A DNA stretch of 64,000 nt from Solirubrobacter sp963792915 (lineage in GTDB: Bacteria; Actinomycetota; Thermoleophilia; Solirubrobacterales; Solirubrobacteraceae): NCBI GenBank assembly GCA_963792915.1, contig CAWBYD010000001.1, positions 128,060-192,059 on the forward strand, written 5' to 3'. Below are positions 28,826 through 39,300 of the stretch, piece by piece. How positions within the stretch are numbered: position 1 is the first letter of the stretch; each line of letters starts with the position of its first letter. Position numbers and translations under genes: made by a program. The notes under the pieces were generated by a model. The model saw nothing but the letters and a program-made list of their open reading frames with translations, was not told where the DNA came from and ran no database searches.

Positions 28826-30247
28826 TCATCGACATCCGTCGGAACTGGAAAGCGTCGCGGTCAAGGCGGCGACCTTCCAGCTCGAGCCGGCCGGGACCAG
28901 CCGCCAGGTGACGTTGAAGCGGCGCTCCGCACGGTCCGAGCACAGCGAGTCGCGCGCGGCGAGGACGTTCGTGACGGTCACGGCGCCGGCCGCCGCGGGG
29001 GTGAGCGCGGTGATCTGGAGCGGCCGGTTGGACACGGTCGTCGCATAGCCGGCGCGCCACTTGGTGAAGCCGCCGAACCGCCGCTGGACGGCGGGCTGCA
29101 GGCGCTCCCACGCGCTCGTGTAGCGGCGCTCGCCGAGCGCGCGGTAGTAGGAGCGCACGAAGTCCGCGGGCGAGACGGCCGGCGCGCCGGCGCTCGCGGG
29201 GCTCGGCGTGGGGGGCTTGGCGGGCGCGCCATGCGCGGCCGGGGCGGCAGGGGTGCCCTCGGGCGTCGCGGTCGCGGTGTGCTGCGTGGCCGGGGCGGCG
29301 CGCGACGTAGCCGGCCCGGTTGCAGCGGACGGCGCCGGTCCGGCGTGGCCCGGCGTCGGGGACGGGGCAGCCCCGGCGGCGCCGGGCGTCGCGGACGGCG
29401 CCGGTGCGGCGTGGCCCGGCGTCGCGGTCGCCTCGTGCGACGTCGTCGGCCCGGTGGCGGTGGCGGACGGCGCGGCCCCGGCGGCGCCGGGCGTCGCGGA
29501 CGGCGCCGGTGCGGCGTGGCCCGGCGTCGTGGACGTCTCGTGCGACGCTGCCGGCCCGGTGGCGGACGGCGCGGTCAGCGCGCTCCCAACGTTCGTGCCG
29601 CCGGTGAACGCCTCCGCGCCGGGCTCGGGCGTGCCCGCCGCCGAGTTCGCGACCGGGCTCGGCAGCGGGTGCTTCACGTCCGACGTGATCGCGCCCGCGA
29701 GCCCCGCGCCGGTCAGGCACGCGGCGACGACGGCCAGCGCCGCCGAGGTGGCGACGGTCGGCATGCGGGCGCCGCCGCGGCGGCGCCCCTCGACCGTGAG
29801 CACGAGCGCGAGGGCGAGCGTGGCGAACAGCGCGGCGGGGAGGGGGAAGCCGGAGAGCGGCCAGCCGAGCGCGAGCAGCAGCGCGCCGATGACGGTCACG
29901 GGTCGCAGCGGATGCCGGCGACCGCTGAGCGCGACGAGCGCGGCGGCGTCGGCGAACGCGAAGCCGAGCAGCAGCAGCACGATCGCCGCGGAGCCTGGAT
30001 CGAGCTTCAGGCGATCATGCCCGGAGGCGACCAGGCGAATCGCCGCGGCGCCCGCCACGGCGACGAGGCCGATCAGCAGCGCGGTGGTCGCGAGGAGCAC
30101 GCCGACCGCCACTGTGCGGGCAGCGGCGGCCGACGAGTGGTCCGCGGGCCGATTCACGGCCTGAGCGGACTCGCCTTCCACGGGGGCGGTTGGCGTCTCC
30201 GGTGCCGCCGCGCCGTTCTGGGGGGATGGGGCGAGGGCGGACGGCAC
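28826..30247 (-). CDS. Membrane protein with Pro/Ala/Thr repeats and an NTF2-like C-terminal domain
   Basis: A 473-residue protein of unknown role. Residues 45-190 hold four or five transmembrane helices. A low-complexity stretch (about 200-345) repeats units such as TPGHAAPAPSATPGAAG. The last 110 residues (FVRSYYRALGERRYTSAWERL and onward) look like an NTF2/SnoaL-type alpha+beta domain of the kind found at the ends of bacterial envelope proteins. The linker probably spans the cell wall, exposing the domain outside. It stands alone. Confidence 0.7.
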   Translation of the reverse strand: MPSALAPSPQNGAAAPETPTAPVEGESAQAVNRPADHSSAAAARTVAVGVLLATTALLIGLVAVAGAAAIRLVASGHDRLKLDPGSAAIVLLLLGFAFADAAALVALSGRRHPLRPVTVIGALLLALGWPLSGFPLPAALFATLALALVLTVEGRRRGGARMPTVATSAALAVVAACLTGAGLAGAITSDVKHPLPSPVANSAAGTPEPGAEAFTGGTNVGSALTAPSATGPAASHETSTTPGHAAPAPSATPGAAGAAPSATATGPTTSHEATATPGHAAPAPSATPGAAGAAPSPTPGHAGPAPSAATGPATSRAAPATQHTATATPEGTPAAPAAHGAPAKPPTPSPASAGAPAVSPADFVRSYYRALGERRYTSAWERLQPAVQRRFGGFTKWRAGYATTVSNRPLQITALTPAAAGAVTVTNVLAARDSLCSDRAERRFNVTWRLVPAGSSWKVAALTATLSSSDGCR

Positions 30248-30349
30248 TAGCCGACACTGCCAGCGTCGCGCGCGCGGGTCTATGCCCGCAAGCGCAGCTT
30301 TGTAGGCCGACCGGTTGCCCCAATGGACGCCCGACTGGACCTTTACCCG

Positions 30350-30661
30350 TCAGCTGCCCCGGTACGTGCTGTACGACCAGGGCGTGACGAGCAGCGGCAC
30401 GTGGTAGCGGGCCGCGGGATCCGACACCCGGAAGCGGATCGGGATGCGGTCCAGGAAGGCTCGCTCGCCGAAGTAGTCCCCGACCGCGAACTCGAGCTCG
30501 TACTCGCCCGCCTCCACCACGTCCAGCAGCGGCTCGTCGGTGCGGCCGTCGGCGTTGGTGACCGCCGAGGCCAGCAGGAGGCCGTTGCGCCGCAGCTGCA
30601 CCGCCACGCCCGCCGCGGGCCGCCCGTTGGCCGCGTCCAGCACGTGCGTCGAGAGGGTCAC
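30350..30661 (-). CDS. uraH: 5-Hydroxyisourate hydrolase
   Basis: Hydrolyses 5-hydroxyisourate to OHCU in uric acid breakdown. The 103-residue protein has the transthyretin-like fold landmarks: the N-terminal STHVLDAANGRPA and the diagnostic C-terminal YRGS. It is the last gene of the purine operon; its ATG overlaps the stop of the adenine deaminase/UraD fusion by 4 bases. The product is the substrate of the UraD domain encoded by that neighbour. Confidence 0.96.
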   Translation of the reverse strand: MTLSTHVLDAANGRPAAGVAVQLRRNGLLLASAVTNADGRTDEPLLDVVEAGEYELEFAVGDYFGERAFLDRIPIRFRVSDPAARYHVPLLVTPWSYSTYRGS

Positions 30662-32805
30662 AGCGCGTCCTCGAGCCGCAGCCGCCCGATCTTGGCGATC
30701 TCACCCAGCGCGGCCTCGATCTCCTGCTCGCGCGTGTGGGCCAGCCGCCGCTCGGCGTTCTCGAGGATCGACGCCGTCGTGTGCTCGCGCACGCAGACCA
30801 CGAACGGGATCTCGAACTTCTCCCGATACGCGGCGTTGGCGGCCATGAAGCGCTGGTACTCGGGCTCCGAGAGCCGGTCCAGGCCCGCGGCGCTCTGCTC
30901 GCGCCGCGACGCCTCGGTCAGCACGCCCACGCGCTCGCCGAGGTCCGGATGGGCGCGGATCAGCGCCAGCCGCTGCGCCTCCGGCGCAGCGAACACCGCC
31001 GCCCGCAACGCCCCGTCGAGCTCCTCCACGCCGGCGAAGCCGCTCTCGCGCCAGGCCGTCTCGGCGACCCACGGGGAGTGCTCGTAGAGGCCGCCGAAGC
31101 GGGCCACGAAGTCCTCGCGGGAGAGCGTGATCGGCGCCTCGAGCCCGACGAGCCGGAACGCGTCGACGTCGACCAGCCCGCGGTCGGTGATCTTCAGCGA
31201 CGGGATCACCGACAGGGCGAGGAACGAGAGCGTCATGAACGGCGCCTCGATCTCGACGCCCTGGGCGCGCAGCAGCTCCTGCAGGCCCTCGAGCGCCTCG
31301 GCGACGACCTCGACGGGTTCGACCGACAGCAGCCCCGCGACCGGCAGCGCCAGCTCGCCGGCCACCGCCCCGCCGCGCGCGACGACCAGGCCGCCGCCCA
31401 GCGCCTGCGCGCGCTGCGCGCAGATGGTCATGTCCGCGTCGGAGACGCCGACGACCACGAGGTTGTGCGCGTCGTGCGCGACGGTCGACGCGAACGCCCC
31501 CTCGCGCAGCCCGAACCCGCGCACCAGCCCCAGCCCGACCCGCCCGGTACCGTGATGGCGCTCGATCACCGCGATCTTCGCGAGGTCCCGCGACGGGTCC
31601 GCGACGACGCGCCCGTCGACCACGAGCGGCGTGTCCACTCCTGCGCCGGTGATCAGCTGCCCGGGCTCGATCTCGATCACCCGCACCCGCGCCGGCGCGC
31701 CCTCGATGGCGAGCGACACCGGCACCGAGCGCATCGTGTCCGCGAGCGCCGGCGCCACCGCGGCCTGCGACAGCGCGGGCGGCGCGCCGTCCTTGAACAC
31801 CCGCGCCACCGAGAACGTGCGCAGATCGTCGAGCAGCACGAGGTCGGCGACGTAGCCGGGGGCGATCGCGCCGCGATCGAGCAGCCCGTGCGCCCGCGCG
31901 CCGTGCAGCGAGGCCATGACCAGCACGTCCTCGGGCGCCACGCCCTCCTCGACGGCGATCCGGCACATCTGGTCCAGGTGACCCTCGCGGAACAGGAAGT
32001 CCGGCTCGCGATCGTCGGTGCAGAACGCGCAGTAGTCCGGGCCGTGCTCGCGCACCAGCGCCAGCAGCGCGCGCAGGTTGCGCGCGTTGGACGCCTCGCG
32101 GATCAGCACCCACATGCCGCGCCGGCGCTTCTCGAGCGCCTCCTGCGCCGTGAACGCCTCGTGGTCGGTATGGATGCCCGCGGCGACGTACGCGTCCAGC
32201 GCGCGCCCGCGCAGGCCGGGCGCGTGGCCGTCGACATGCGGCGCGACCATCCGCGCCAGCACGTCCGGATCGCCGCCGATGACGCCCGGGAAGTTCATCA
32301 TCTCCGCCACTCCGAGCGCCCGCGGGTGGCGCAGGATCTCGCGCATGTCGGCGGGGGTGAGGGGCCCGCGCGGCGACTCGAACTCGCTCGCCGGCACGCA
32401 CGACGGCGCCATCACGAACACGTCCAGCCCGATGCCCTCGGTTGCGCCGAGCAGCCAGCGCACGCCCTCGACGCCGGCCACGTTGGCGATCTCATGCGGA
32501 TCGCAGACCACCGCGGTGGTCCCGCGCGGCACGACCGCGCGCGCGAACTGGGCCGGCGCGAGCTTGGAGGACTCGAGGTGCACGTGCGCGTCGATGAACC
32601 CGGGGACGAGCCACTTCCCGCGTCCGTCGATGCGCTCGCCGCCGTCGTACGCTCCCACCCCGGCGATCCGGCCCTCGAACAGCGCCACGTCGCCGTCGAG
32701 CCACTCGCGCGTGAAGGCGCTGAACACGCGCGCGCCCTCGATCACGACGTCCGGTGGCGCGTCGCCGCGGGCGACCGCGATCAGCCCCGCGCGGTTCACC
32801 GGCAC
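30658..32805 (-). CDS. Adenine deaminase fused to OHCU decarboxylase
   Basis: A 715-residue two-enzyme protein. Residues 1 to about 550 are an adenine deaminase of the Ade amidohydrolase type (DAHVHLESSKL metal site, HDAHNLVVVGVSDADM, GGGLVV), converting adenine to hypoxanthine. Residues about 558-715 are a UraD-type OHCU decarboxylase (FGGLYEHSPWVAETAW, the catalytic HPDLG, NAAYREKFEIPFVVCV), which forms S-allantoin. The joint is in frame with no stop or internal start signal. It overlaps the dehydrogenase stop by 10 bases. The fusion joins an entry step with a late step of the same pathway. Confidence 0.92.
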   Translation of the reverse strand: MPVNRAGLIAVARGDAPPDVVIEGARVFSAFTREWLDGDVALFEGRIAGVGAYDGGERIDGRGKWLVPGFIDAHVHLESSKLAPAQFARAVVPRGTTAVVCDPHEIANVAGVEGVRWLLGATEGIGLDVFVMAPSCVPASEFESPRGPLTPADMREILRHPRALGVAEMMNFPGVIGGDPDVLARMVAPHVDGHAPGLRGRALDAYVAAGIHTDHEAFTAQEALEKRRRGMWVLIREASNARNLRALLALVREHGPDYCAFCTDDREPDFLFREGHLDQMCRIAVEEGVAPEDVLVMASLHGARAHGLLDRGAIAPGYVADLVLLDDLRTFSVARVFKDGAPPALSQAAVAPALADTMRSVPVSLAIEGAPARVRVIEIEPGQLITGAGVDTPLVVDGRVVADPSRDLAKIAVIERHHGTGRVGLGLVRGFGLREGAFASTVAHDAHNLVVVGVSDADMTICAQRAQALGGGLVVARGGAVAGELALPVAGLLSVEPVEVVAEALEGLQELLRAQGVEIEAPFMTLSFLALSVIPSLKITDRGLVDVDAFRLVGLEAPITLSREDFVARFGGLYEHSPWVAETAWRESGFAGVEELDGALRAAVFAAPEAQRLALIRAHPDLGERVGVLTEASRREQSAAGLDRLSEPEYQRFMAANAAYREKFEIPFVVCVREHTTASILENAERRLAHTREQEIEAALGEIAKIGRLRLEDAL

Positions 32806-34982
32806 AGCCCCACCATGTCGTCCGGGCGCACCGGCACGCGCGTCAGCGGCCGGCCGGTCGCCGCCCGCAGCGCCGCGACGACCGCCGGCGTCGAGGAGAT
32901 CGTCGGCGGCTCGCCGATCCCGCGCAGCCCGTACGGCGAGTCGGGGTCGCCGAGCTCCAGCACGTCGAGCTCCACCGGCGGCATGTCGAGCACCGTCGGG
33001 ATCAGGTAGTCGGTGAACGACGCGTTGCGGACCTCGCCGTCAGAGACCTGGATCTCCTCCATCAGCGCCAGCCCGAGACCCTGCGCGATCCCGCCCTCGA
33101 TCTGCCCCTCGACCGCGCGCGGGTTCATGGCCTTGCCGACGTCCTGCGCGGTCGCGATCTCGACGACGCGCACGAGGCCCAGCTCCGTGTCGACGTCGAC
33201 CACCGCCCGGTGCGCCGCGAACGCGAACGTCACGTGCGCGTCGCCCTGCCCGCGCGCGTCGAGCCGCTGGGTCGGGCGGTGGTGGTACTCGCGGGTGGCC
33301 TCGATCGGCGCATTCTGCACCAGCGCGACGATGTCGCCCGGCCCGCGCGCCTCGAGCTCCGCGCGCACCGCCTGGCAGGCGGCCTGCACGGCGCCGCCGG
33401 TCATGTGCGTCTGGCGCGACGCCGACGACGAGCCCGCCGAGCCGACCTGCGTGTCGGCGGGCAGCACGAGGACGTTCTCGACGCCGAGCTCCGTGCGCGC
33501 GATCTGTCCCAGCACGGTGACGAGACCCTGGCCGATCTCGCAGGCCGCGGTGTGGACCTCCACCAGCGGCTCGCCCCCCGCGGCGCTCAAGCGCACGCGC
33601 GCCGTCGAGTAGTCGTCGAAGCCTTCGGAGAAGCCGACGTTCTTGAAGCCGACGGCGTATCCCACGCCGCGCACGACGCCCTCGCCGCGCGTGACGTTCG
33701 CGACGCCGCCCGGCAGGCCGCCGCCGTCCGGCGGGAGCGGGCGCGCGCTCACGCGCCGCAGCAGCTCCTCGACCGGCGCCGGGCAGTTGATCGGCGCGCC
33801 GGTCGGCATCGACGTGCCGGTCGTCATCGCGTTGCGCCGGCGCAGCTGCACCGGGTCGAGCCCCAGCGCCGCCGCCAGCTTGTCCATCTGCGCCTCGTGC
33901 GCGAAGCACGTCTGCACGGCGCCGAAGCCTCGCATCGCGCCGCACGGCGGGTTGTCGGTGTAGACCGCGTAGGAATCGATGCGCGCGCTCGGCACGGCGT
34001 AGGGCCCCAGCGCGAACGACGCGGCGTTCGAGCAGACCGCGCTCGACGAGGAGGCGTAGGCGCCCCCGTCGAGCAGGATCCAGGCCCGAACGTACGCGAG
34101 CCGCCCGTCGGCGAACGCGCCGTGCTCGTAGCGCAACTTCGCCGGGTGACGGTGGACGTGGCCGAAGAACGACTCCTCGCGGCCGTAGACCATCTTCACC
34201 GGCCGTCCCGCGTGCAGCGCCAGCAGGCACGCGTGGATCTGCATCGAGACGTCCTCACGCCCGCCGAACGCGCCGCCCACGCCGGCGAGCGTGAAACGCA
34301 CCTTGTCGACCGGCAGGTCGAGCGCCGCCGCGACCTGGTCGCGGTCCACGTGCAGCCACTGCGTCGAGATGAAGAGGTCCACGCCGCCGTCCTCGGCCGG
34401 CACCGCGAGCCCGGATTCCGGCCCGAGGAACGCCTGGTCCTGCATCCCGACCTCGTACTCGCCGGTCACCACGACGTCGGCATCGCCCGGCTCCGGCCCG
34501 TGCTCGATGCGCACGTGCCGGAGCACGTTGCCGGACGGATGAAGCGGTGAAGTCTCAGGGTCAAGTGCACGCTCAGGGTCGACGAGCGGCTCCAGCACCT
34601 CGTAGGCGACCTCGATCCGCGCGGCCGCGCGACGCGCGGTCTCGGGATGGTCGGCGGCGACGATCGCCACCGGCTCGCCCTGGTAGCGGACCTCGCCGAA
34701 GGCCAGCACCGGCTGGTCGTGGTGCTCGAGCCCGCACGTCTTGCGCCCCGGCACGTCGTGGTGGGTGAGCACGGCGTGGACGCCCGGGATCGCCAGCGCG
34801 GCGCCGAGCTCGATCGACCCGATTCGTGCGCGCGGATGCGGGGAGCGCAGCGTCGCCCCCCACAGCATGTCCTCCGCCCACAGGTCCGAGGAGTACGCGA
34901 ATTCGCCCTTGACCTTGGGGATGCCGTCGGGCCGGGCGACCGAGACCCCGACGCCGCCCGCGACGGTCGTGATCGTGCTCAT
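32796..34982 (-). CDS. Xanthine dehydrogenase, molybdopterin subunit
   Basis: The catalytic subunit (728 residues) that hydroxylates hypoxanthine to xanthine and urate. It shows the entry GIPKVKGEFAYSSDL, the molybdopterin contacts GVGGAFGGRED and CGAMRGFGAVQ, the GQG segment (EIGQGLVTVLGQIA) and the catalytic Glu in GIGEPPT. The gene context (FAD and 2Fe-2S subunits upstream, purine enzymes downstream) supports xanthine over other substrates. Its ATG overlaps the stop of the 2Fe-2S subunit (ATGA). Confidence 0.92.
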   Translation of the reverse strand: MSTITTVAGGVGVSVARPDGIPKVKGEFAYSSDLWAEDMLWGATLRSPHPRARIGSIELGAALAIPGVHAVLTHHDVPGRKTCGLEHHDQPVLAFGEVRYQGEPVAIVAADHPETARRAAARIEVAYEVLEPLVDPERALDPETSPLHPSGNVLRHVRIEHGPEPGDADVVVTGEYEVGMQDQAFLGPESGLAVPAEDGGVDLFISTQWLHVDRDQVAAALDLPVDKVRFTLAGVGGAFGGREDVSMQIHACLLALHAGRPVKMVYGREESFFGHVHRHPAKLRYEHGAFADGRLAYVRAWILLDGGAYASSSSAVCSNAASFALGPYAVPSARIDSYAVYTDNPPCGAMRGFGAVQTCFAHEAQMDKLAAALGLDPVQLRRRNAMTTGTSMPTGAPINCPAPVEELLRRVSARPLPPDGGGLPGGVANVTRGEGVVRGVGYAVGFKNVGFSEGFDDYSTARVRLSAAGGEPLVEVHTAACEIGQGLVTVLGQIARTELGVENVLVLPADTQVGSAGSSSASRQTHMTGGAVQAACQAVRAELEARGPGDIVALVQNAPIEATREYHHRPTQRLDARGQGDAHVTFAFAAHRAVVDVDTELGLVRVVEIATAQDVGKAMNPRAVEGQIEGGIAQGLGLALMEEIQVSDGEVRNASFTDYLIPTVLDMPPVELDVLELGDPDSPYGLRGIGEPPTISSTPAVVAALRAATGRPLTRVPVRPDDMVGLCR

Positions 34983-35440
34983 CGCCGCGCCGCCGCCAGC
35001 CGCACCGCGTCGAGGATCTTCTCGTAGCCCGTGCAGCGGCACAGGTTGCCGGCCAGCGCCTCGCGAATCTGCGCGTCGCTCGGGTCCGGCACGCGCGCCA
35101 GCAGGTCGTGCGTCGCGACCACGAGCCCGGGCGTGCAGAACCCGCACTGGACCGCGCCGGCCTCGAGGAACGCCGCCTGCACGGGGTGCAGCTCGTCCTC
35201 GCCGGCCAGCCCCTCGACGGTCACGATCGAGCACCCCTCGGCCTGCCCGGCGGCGACCAGGCACGAGCACACCAGCGCGCCGTCGAGGTAGACCGAGCAC
35301 GAGCCGCACTCGCCCTGCTCGCAGGCATTCTTCGAACCCGGCAGCGCCAGCCGCTCGCGCAGCACGTAGAGCAGGCTCTCGCCCTCCCACAGCCCGTCGA
35401 CCTCGCGCGGCTCGCCGTTGACCTCACACGTCAGCCGCAC
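34979..35440 (-). CDS. Xanthine dehydrogenase, [2Fe-2S] subunit
   Basis: A 153-residue electron-transfer subunit carrying two [2Fe-2S] clusters. The N-terminal plant-ferredoxin cluster is bound by CEQGECGSC and a later Cys (VCSC); the C-terminal cluster by CGFCTPG and CRCTGY. It starts with GTG at 35440, inside the end of the FAD-subunit gene (17-base overlap), and ends overlapping the molybdopterin subunit start, so the three subunits are translationally linked. Confidence 0.96.
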   Translation of the reverse strand: MRLTCEVNGEPREVDGLWEGESLLYVLRERLALPGSKNACEQGECGSCSVYLDGALVCSCLVAAGQAEGCSIVTVEGLAGEDELHPVQAAFLEAGAVQCGFCTPGLVVATHDLLARVPDPSDAQIREALAGNLCRCTGYEKILDAVRLAAARR

Positions 35441-36278
35441 GGAACTCCTCCCACGCCCAGCTCAGGCAGCGTTGTGCCAGCACGCCGAGCGCGTGCGTGC
35501 GGTACGCCGCCGTGCCGCGCACGTCGTCGATCGGCGACGCCGCCCCTGCGACCAGCTCGCTGAAGCGCGCGAGCAGGTTCTCGCCCGCCGGGGTGCGCCC
35601 GTCCCAGTCCAGCTCGTCGGCCGCGAACGCCTCGGCCGCGGCCGCGCGGCGCGGCGTCGGCGCCGCCGAGCCGATGCACGTCCCGACCGAGCGCTCACCG
35701 AGCGAGAGCGCGAACGAGCAGACCGCGATCACCATCGCGTTGCGCGTCCCGACCTTGGCAAACTGCTGCGGGCCGGTCGCCGCGGGTATCCACGCCGCTG
35801 CGATCAGCTCCTCGGGGGCAAGGATGTTGCGCTTGGGACCCACCACGAACTCCGCGACCGGCACGCGCCGGGTGCCCGACGCCGACGCAAGCTCCACCTC
35901 CGCGCCGCTCGCATACAGCGGCGGCAGCGCGTCTCCGGCGGGTGACGAGGAGCCGAGGTTCCCCCCGATCGTCCCCCGGTTGCGGATCTGCGGCGAGCCG
36001 ACCGTGCGCGACGCCAGCGCGAGCCCCGGCAGCCGCGCGCTCAGCTCGTCGATCACGCGCGCATACGTGACCCCGGCGCCGAGCCGGATCCACCCGTCCT
36101 GCGTCTCCCAGGCCGTCAGCTCGCGAACGTGCGTGAGGTCCAGCAGCGCGTCCGGACGCGAGCGCGCGAAGTTCAGCTCCGCCATCACGTCGGTCCCGCC
36201 CCAGATCGCTCTGGCGCCTGGATGCGCCGCCCGAGCCTCGAGTGCCCCCCGCCAATCGGAGGGTTGCAGGAACTCCAT
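35424..36278 (-). CDS. Xanthine dehydrogenase, FAD subunit
   Basis: A 284-residue FAD-binding subunit of the CO-dehydrogenase/xanthine-dehydrogenase medium-chain family. The FAD loops IWGGTDVMAELNF and NRGTIGGNLGSSSPAGD are present, and the C-terminal domain has the usual RGTAAYRTHAL. It is the first gene of the five-gene purine operon. The operon promoter must lie in the 30-base gap to the divergent carboxylase gene or inside that gene's start. Confidence 0.95.
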   Translation of the reverse strand: MEFLQPSDWRGALEARAAHPGARAIWGGTDVMAELNFARSRPDALLDLTHVRELTAWETQDGWIRLGAGVTYARVIDELSARLPGLALASRTVGSPQIRNRGTIGGNLGSSSPAGDALPPLYASGAEVELASASGTRRVPVAEFVVGPKRNILAPEELIAAAWIPAATGPQQFAKVGTRNAMVIAVCSFALSLGERSVGTCIGSAAPTPRRAAAAEAFAADELDWDGRTPAGENLLARFSELVAGAASPIDDVRGTAAYRTHALGVLAQRCLSWAWEEFRAADV

Positions 36279-36308
36279 CCTCAGAGGATTACCGAGTGAC
36301 CCCCTACT

Positions 36309-39300
36309 GTGCCACCCGTGCCCTCTGTGACCCAGCGCACGTTTCGCCGACTCGCCGTCGTAAACCGCGGTGAGCCCGCGATGCGTCTCCTCCACGCCGT
36401 CCGCGAACTGAACGCCGAGCGCCAAGACGATCCGATCACCGTCATCGCGCTGTACACCGAGCCCGAGCGCAGCGCGATGTTCGTGCGCCACGCCGACGAG
36501 GCGTACTGCCTCGGGCCGACCGCGACGGTGGACGCCGGCGGCAAGCGCACCGGGGCCTACCTCAACTACGCGGGGCTCGAGAAGGCGCTGCGCGAGACGC
36601 GCGCCGACGCGGTGTGGCCGGGCTGGGGCTTCGTGGCCGAGCATCCGGAGTTCGCCGACCTGGTGGAGCGCATGGGGCTGGTGTTCGTCGGCCCGCCCGG
36701 CGACGTCATGCGCGCGCTGGGCGACAAGATCCAGTCCAAGCTGATGGCCGAGCAGGCCGGCGTGCCGGTCGCGCCGTGGAGCAACGGGCCGGTCGTGACG
36801 GTCGAGGAAGCACGCGCGCACGCCGAGCGAATCGGCTTCCCGCTGATGATCAAGGCCGCCGCCGGCGGCGGCGGGCGCGGCATCCGGCGCGTCAACGACA
36901 TGGACGGCCTGGAGAGCGCGCTGACCACCAGCCGCCGCGAGGCGGCCGACGCGTTCGGCGACGGCACCGTGTTCATGGAGGCGCTGGTCGGCAACGCGCA
37001 CCACATCGAGGTGCAGCTGATCGCCGACGGGCAGGGCACCGCGTGGGCGGCCGGCGTGCGCGACTGCTCGTGCCAGCGGCGTCACCAGAAGGTGATCGAG
37101 GAGTCCTCCAGCGTCGTGCTCAGCGCCGAGCAGGAGGAGGAGGTCCGCGAGGCGAGCCGCCGCCTCGCGCTGCAGTCCGGCTACCGCAACGCCGGGACCG
37201 TCGAGTTCCTCTACGAGCCAGAGGCCAAGCGCTTCTCGTTCATGGAGGTCAACGCGCGCCTGCAGGTCGAGCATCCCGTCACCGAGGCCGTGACCGGCCT
37301 GGACCTCGTGAAGCTGCAGCTTCACATCGCGGCCGGCGGGCGCCTGGAAGGGGAGCCCCCGGCGCCCGTCGGACACGCGATCGAAGCGCGCCTGAACGCC
37401 GAGGACCCCGCCATGGGGTTCAGCCCCACGCCCGGCCGCGTGCAGGTGCTCGACCTCGCGAGCGGCCCCGGCGTCCGCGTGGACCGCGGCATCGCGGCCG
37501 GCGACGTGATCCCGCCCGACTTCGACTCGATGGTCGCCAAGGTGATCGCCTACGGCCGCACGCGCCGCGAGGCGATCGCCCGCCTGCGCCGCGCGCTGCG
37601 CGAGTCGACCGTGATGATCGAGGACGGCACGACCAACCGCGCCTTCCTGCTCGCGATCCTCGACCGCCCGGAGTTCCAGGCCGGCGAGGTCGACATCGCG
37701 TGGCTTGACCGCCTCGGCGTGTCGGGCGAGATGGAGTCGACGTCCGACGCCGACGCCGCACTGCTGCAGGCGGCGATCGAGCTCGCCGACGACGAGACCG
37801 CGACCGAGCGCGCGAGCTTCTATGCCTACGCCCGCCGCGGGCGCCCCGAGGCCGCCGCGCAGGTCTCGCGCGCCGTCGAGGTGCGCCATCGCGGCCAGGC
37901 CTACCGGATCGTCGTCTCCCAGCTCGCGCCCGGTCGCTATCTCGCCGACATCGACGGGATCGCCGTCGAGGCTGCCGTCGAGCGCTTGAGCGGCCACGAG
38001 CGCCGCATCACGATCAACGGCCGCACGCACCGCACGATGATCTCCCGCCAGGGCGTCGACCTGCTGGTCGAAGTGCATGGCATTCCGCATCGCGTCACCC
38101 GCGACGACGGCGGCTTCGTGCGCAGCCAGGGGCCGTCGGTGGTCGTCGCCGTCCCCGTCGCCGAGGGCGACGAGGTCGCCGAGGGCGATGTCGTCGCGGT
38201 CGTCGAATCGATGAAGATGGAGACGTCGCTGACCGCGCCGTTCGCCGGCCGCGTCCGCCGCGTGTTGACCGGCATCAACGTCCAGGTCCCGGCGCACACG
38301 CCGCTGCTGCAGCTCGACGCCGTCCAGGAGCGGGCCGCCGAGCAGGCCGCCGAGCGCGTCTCGTTCGCGTCCGACGAGGCCGGCCCCGTGACCTACGCCG
38401 CGGGCCTCGAACGCCTGCGCTGGATGCTGCTCGGCTACGACGTCGCGGGCGACGAGGTGCGCCGCGTGCTCGCCGATCTCCAGGAGGCCGAGCCCGACGC
38501 CGCCGCGCTCGCCTCCGAGCACCGGCTGCTCGACGTCTACAGCGACGTGCGCGCGCTCACGCGAGCCAGGCACGACCCGGAGCGCGAGCTGCTGCACAGC
38601 CCGCAGGAGTATCTGCACGCCTTCCTGCGCAGCCTGGACGCCAAGGCCGAGCATCTGCCTGAGCGCTTCGTGGCGCTGCTGCAGCGCGCGCTCTCGCACT
38701 ACGGCGTCGACTCGCTGGACCGCACCCCGGCGCTCGAGGAGGCCTGCTACCGCCTGTTCGTCACGTCCGAGCGCGCCGACCTCGCCCGCGCCGCCGTGCT
38801 GGCGCTGCTGGAGCGCCGCCTCCAGGACGCCGAGGACCTGCTCGCGCGCGTCGGCGACGACTTCCGCGGCGTGCTCGACCGCCTGGAGAACGCCACCGAG
38901 CGGCGTGACCCGGTGCTCGCCGACCTCGCCCGCCAGCTGCGCAACCGCTACTTCGACCAGCCGCTGATCCGCGCACGCGAGGCGGAGGCCTACGAGGAGC
39001 TCGAGCGCCATCTGAGCGCCCTGATGGAGGACCCGGATCGCGCCGACCGCGCCGCGCAGATCGACGCGATCGTCGAGGCCCCGCAGCTGCTCGCGCCGCA
39101 GATCATCTGCCGGATGAAGGAGACCGGCGCGCGCGAGCACCCGGTGCTGCTGGAGATCATGACCCGCCGCTGGTATCGCGAGCGCGAGCTGGCGCCGTTC
39201 TGGAGCGGCCTGACCAGCGACGGCACGGCGTACGTGACGACGAGCTACGAGGCCGACGGCCGCCGCCACCACCTCGCGGCGGGCTTCGTCGACACGCAGG

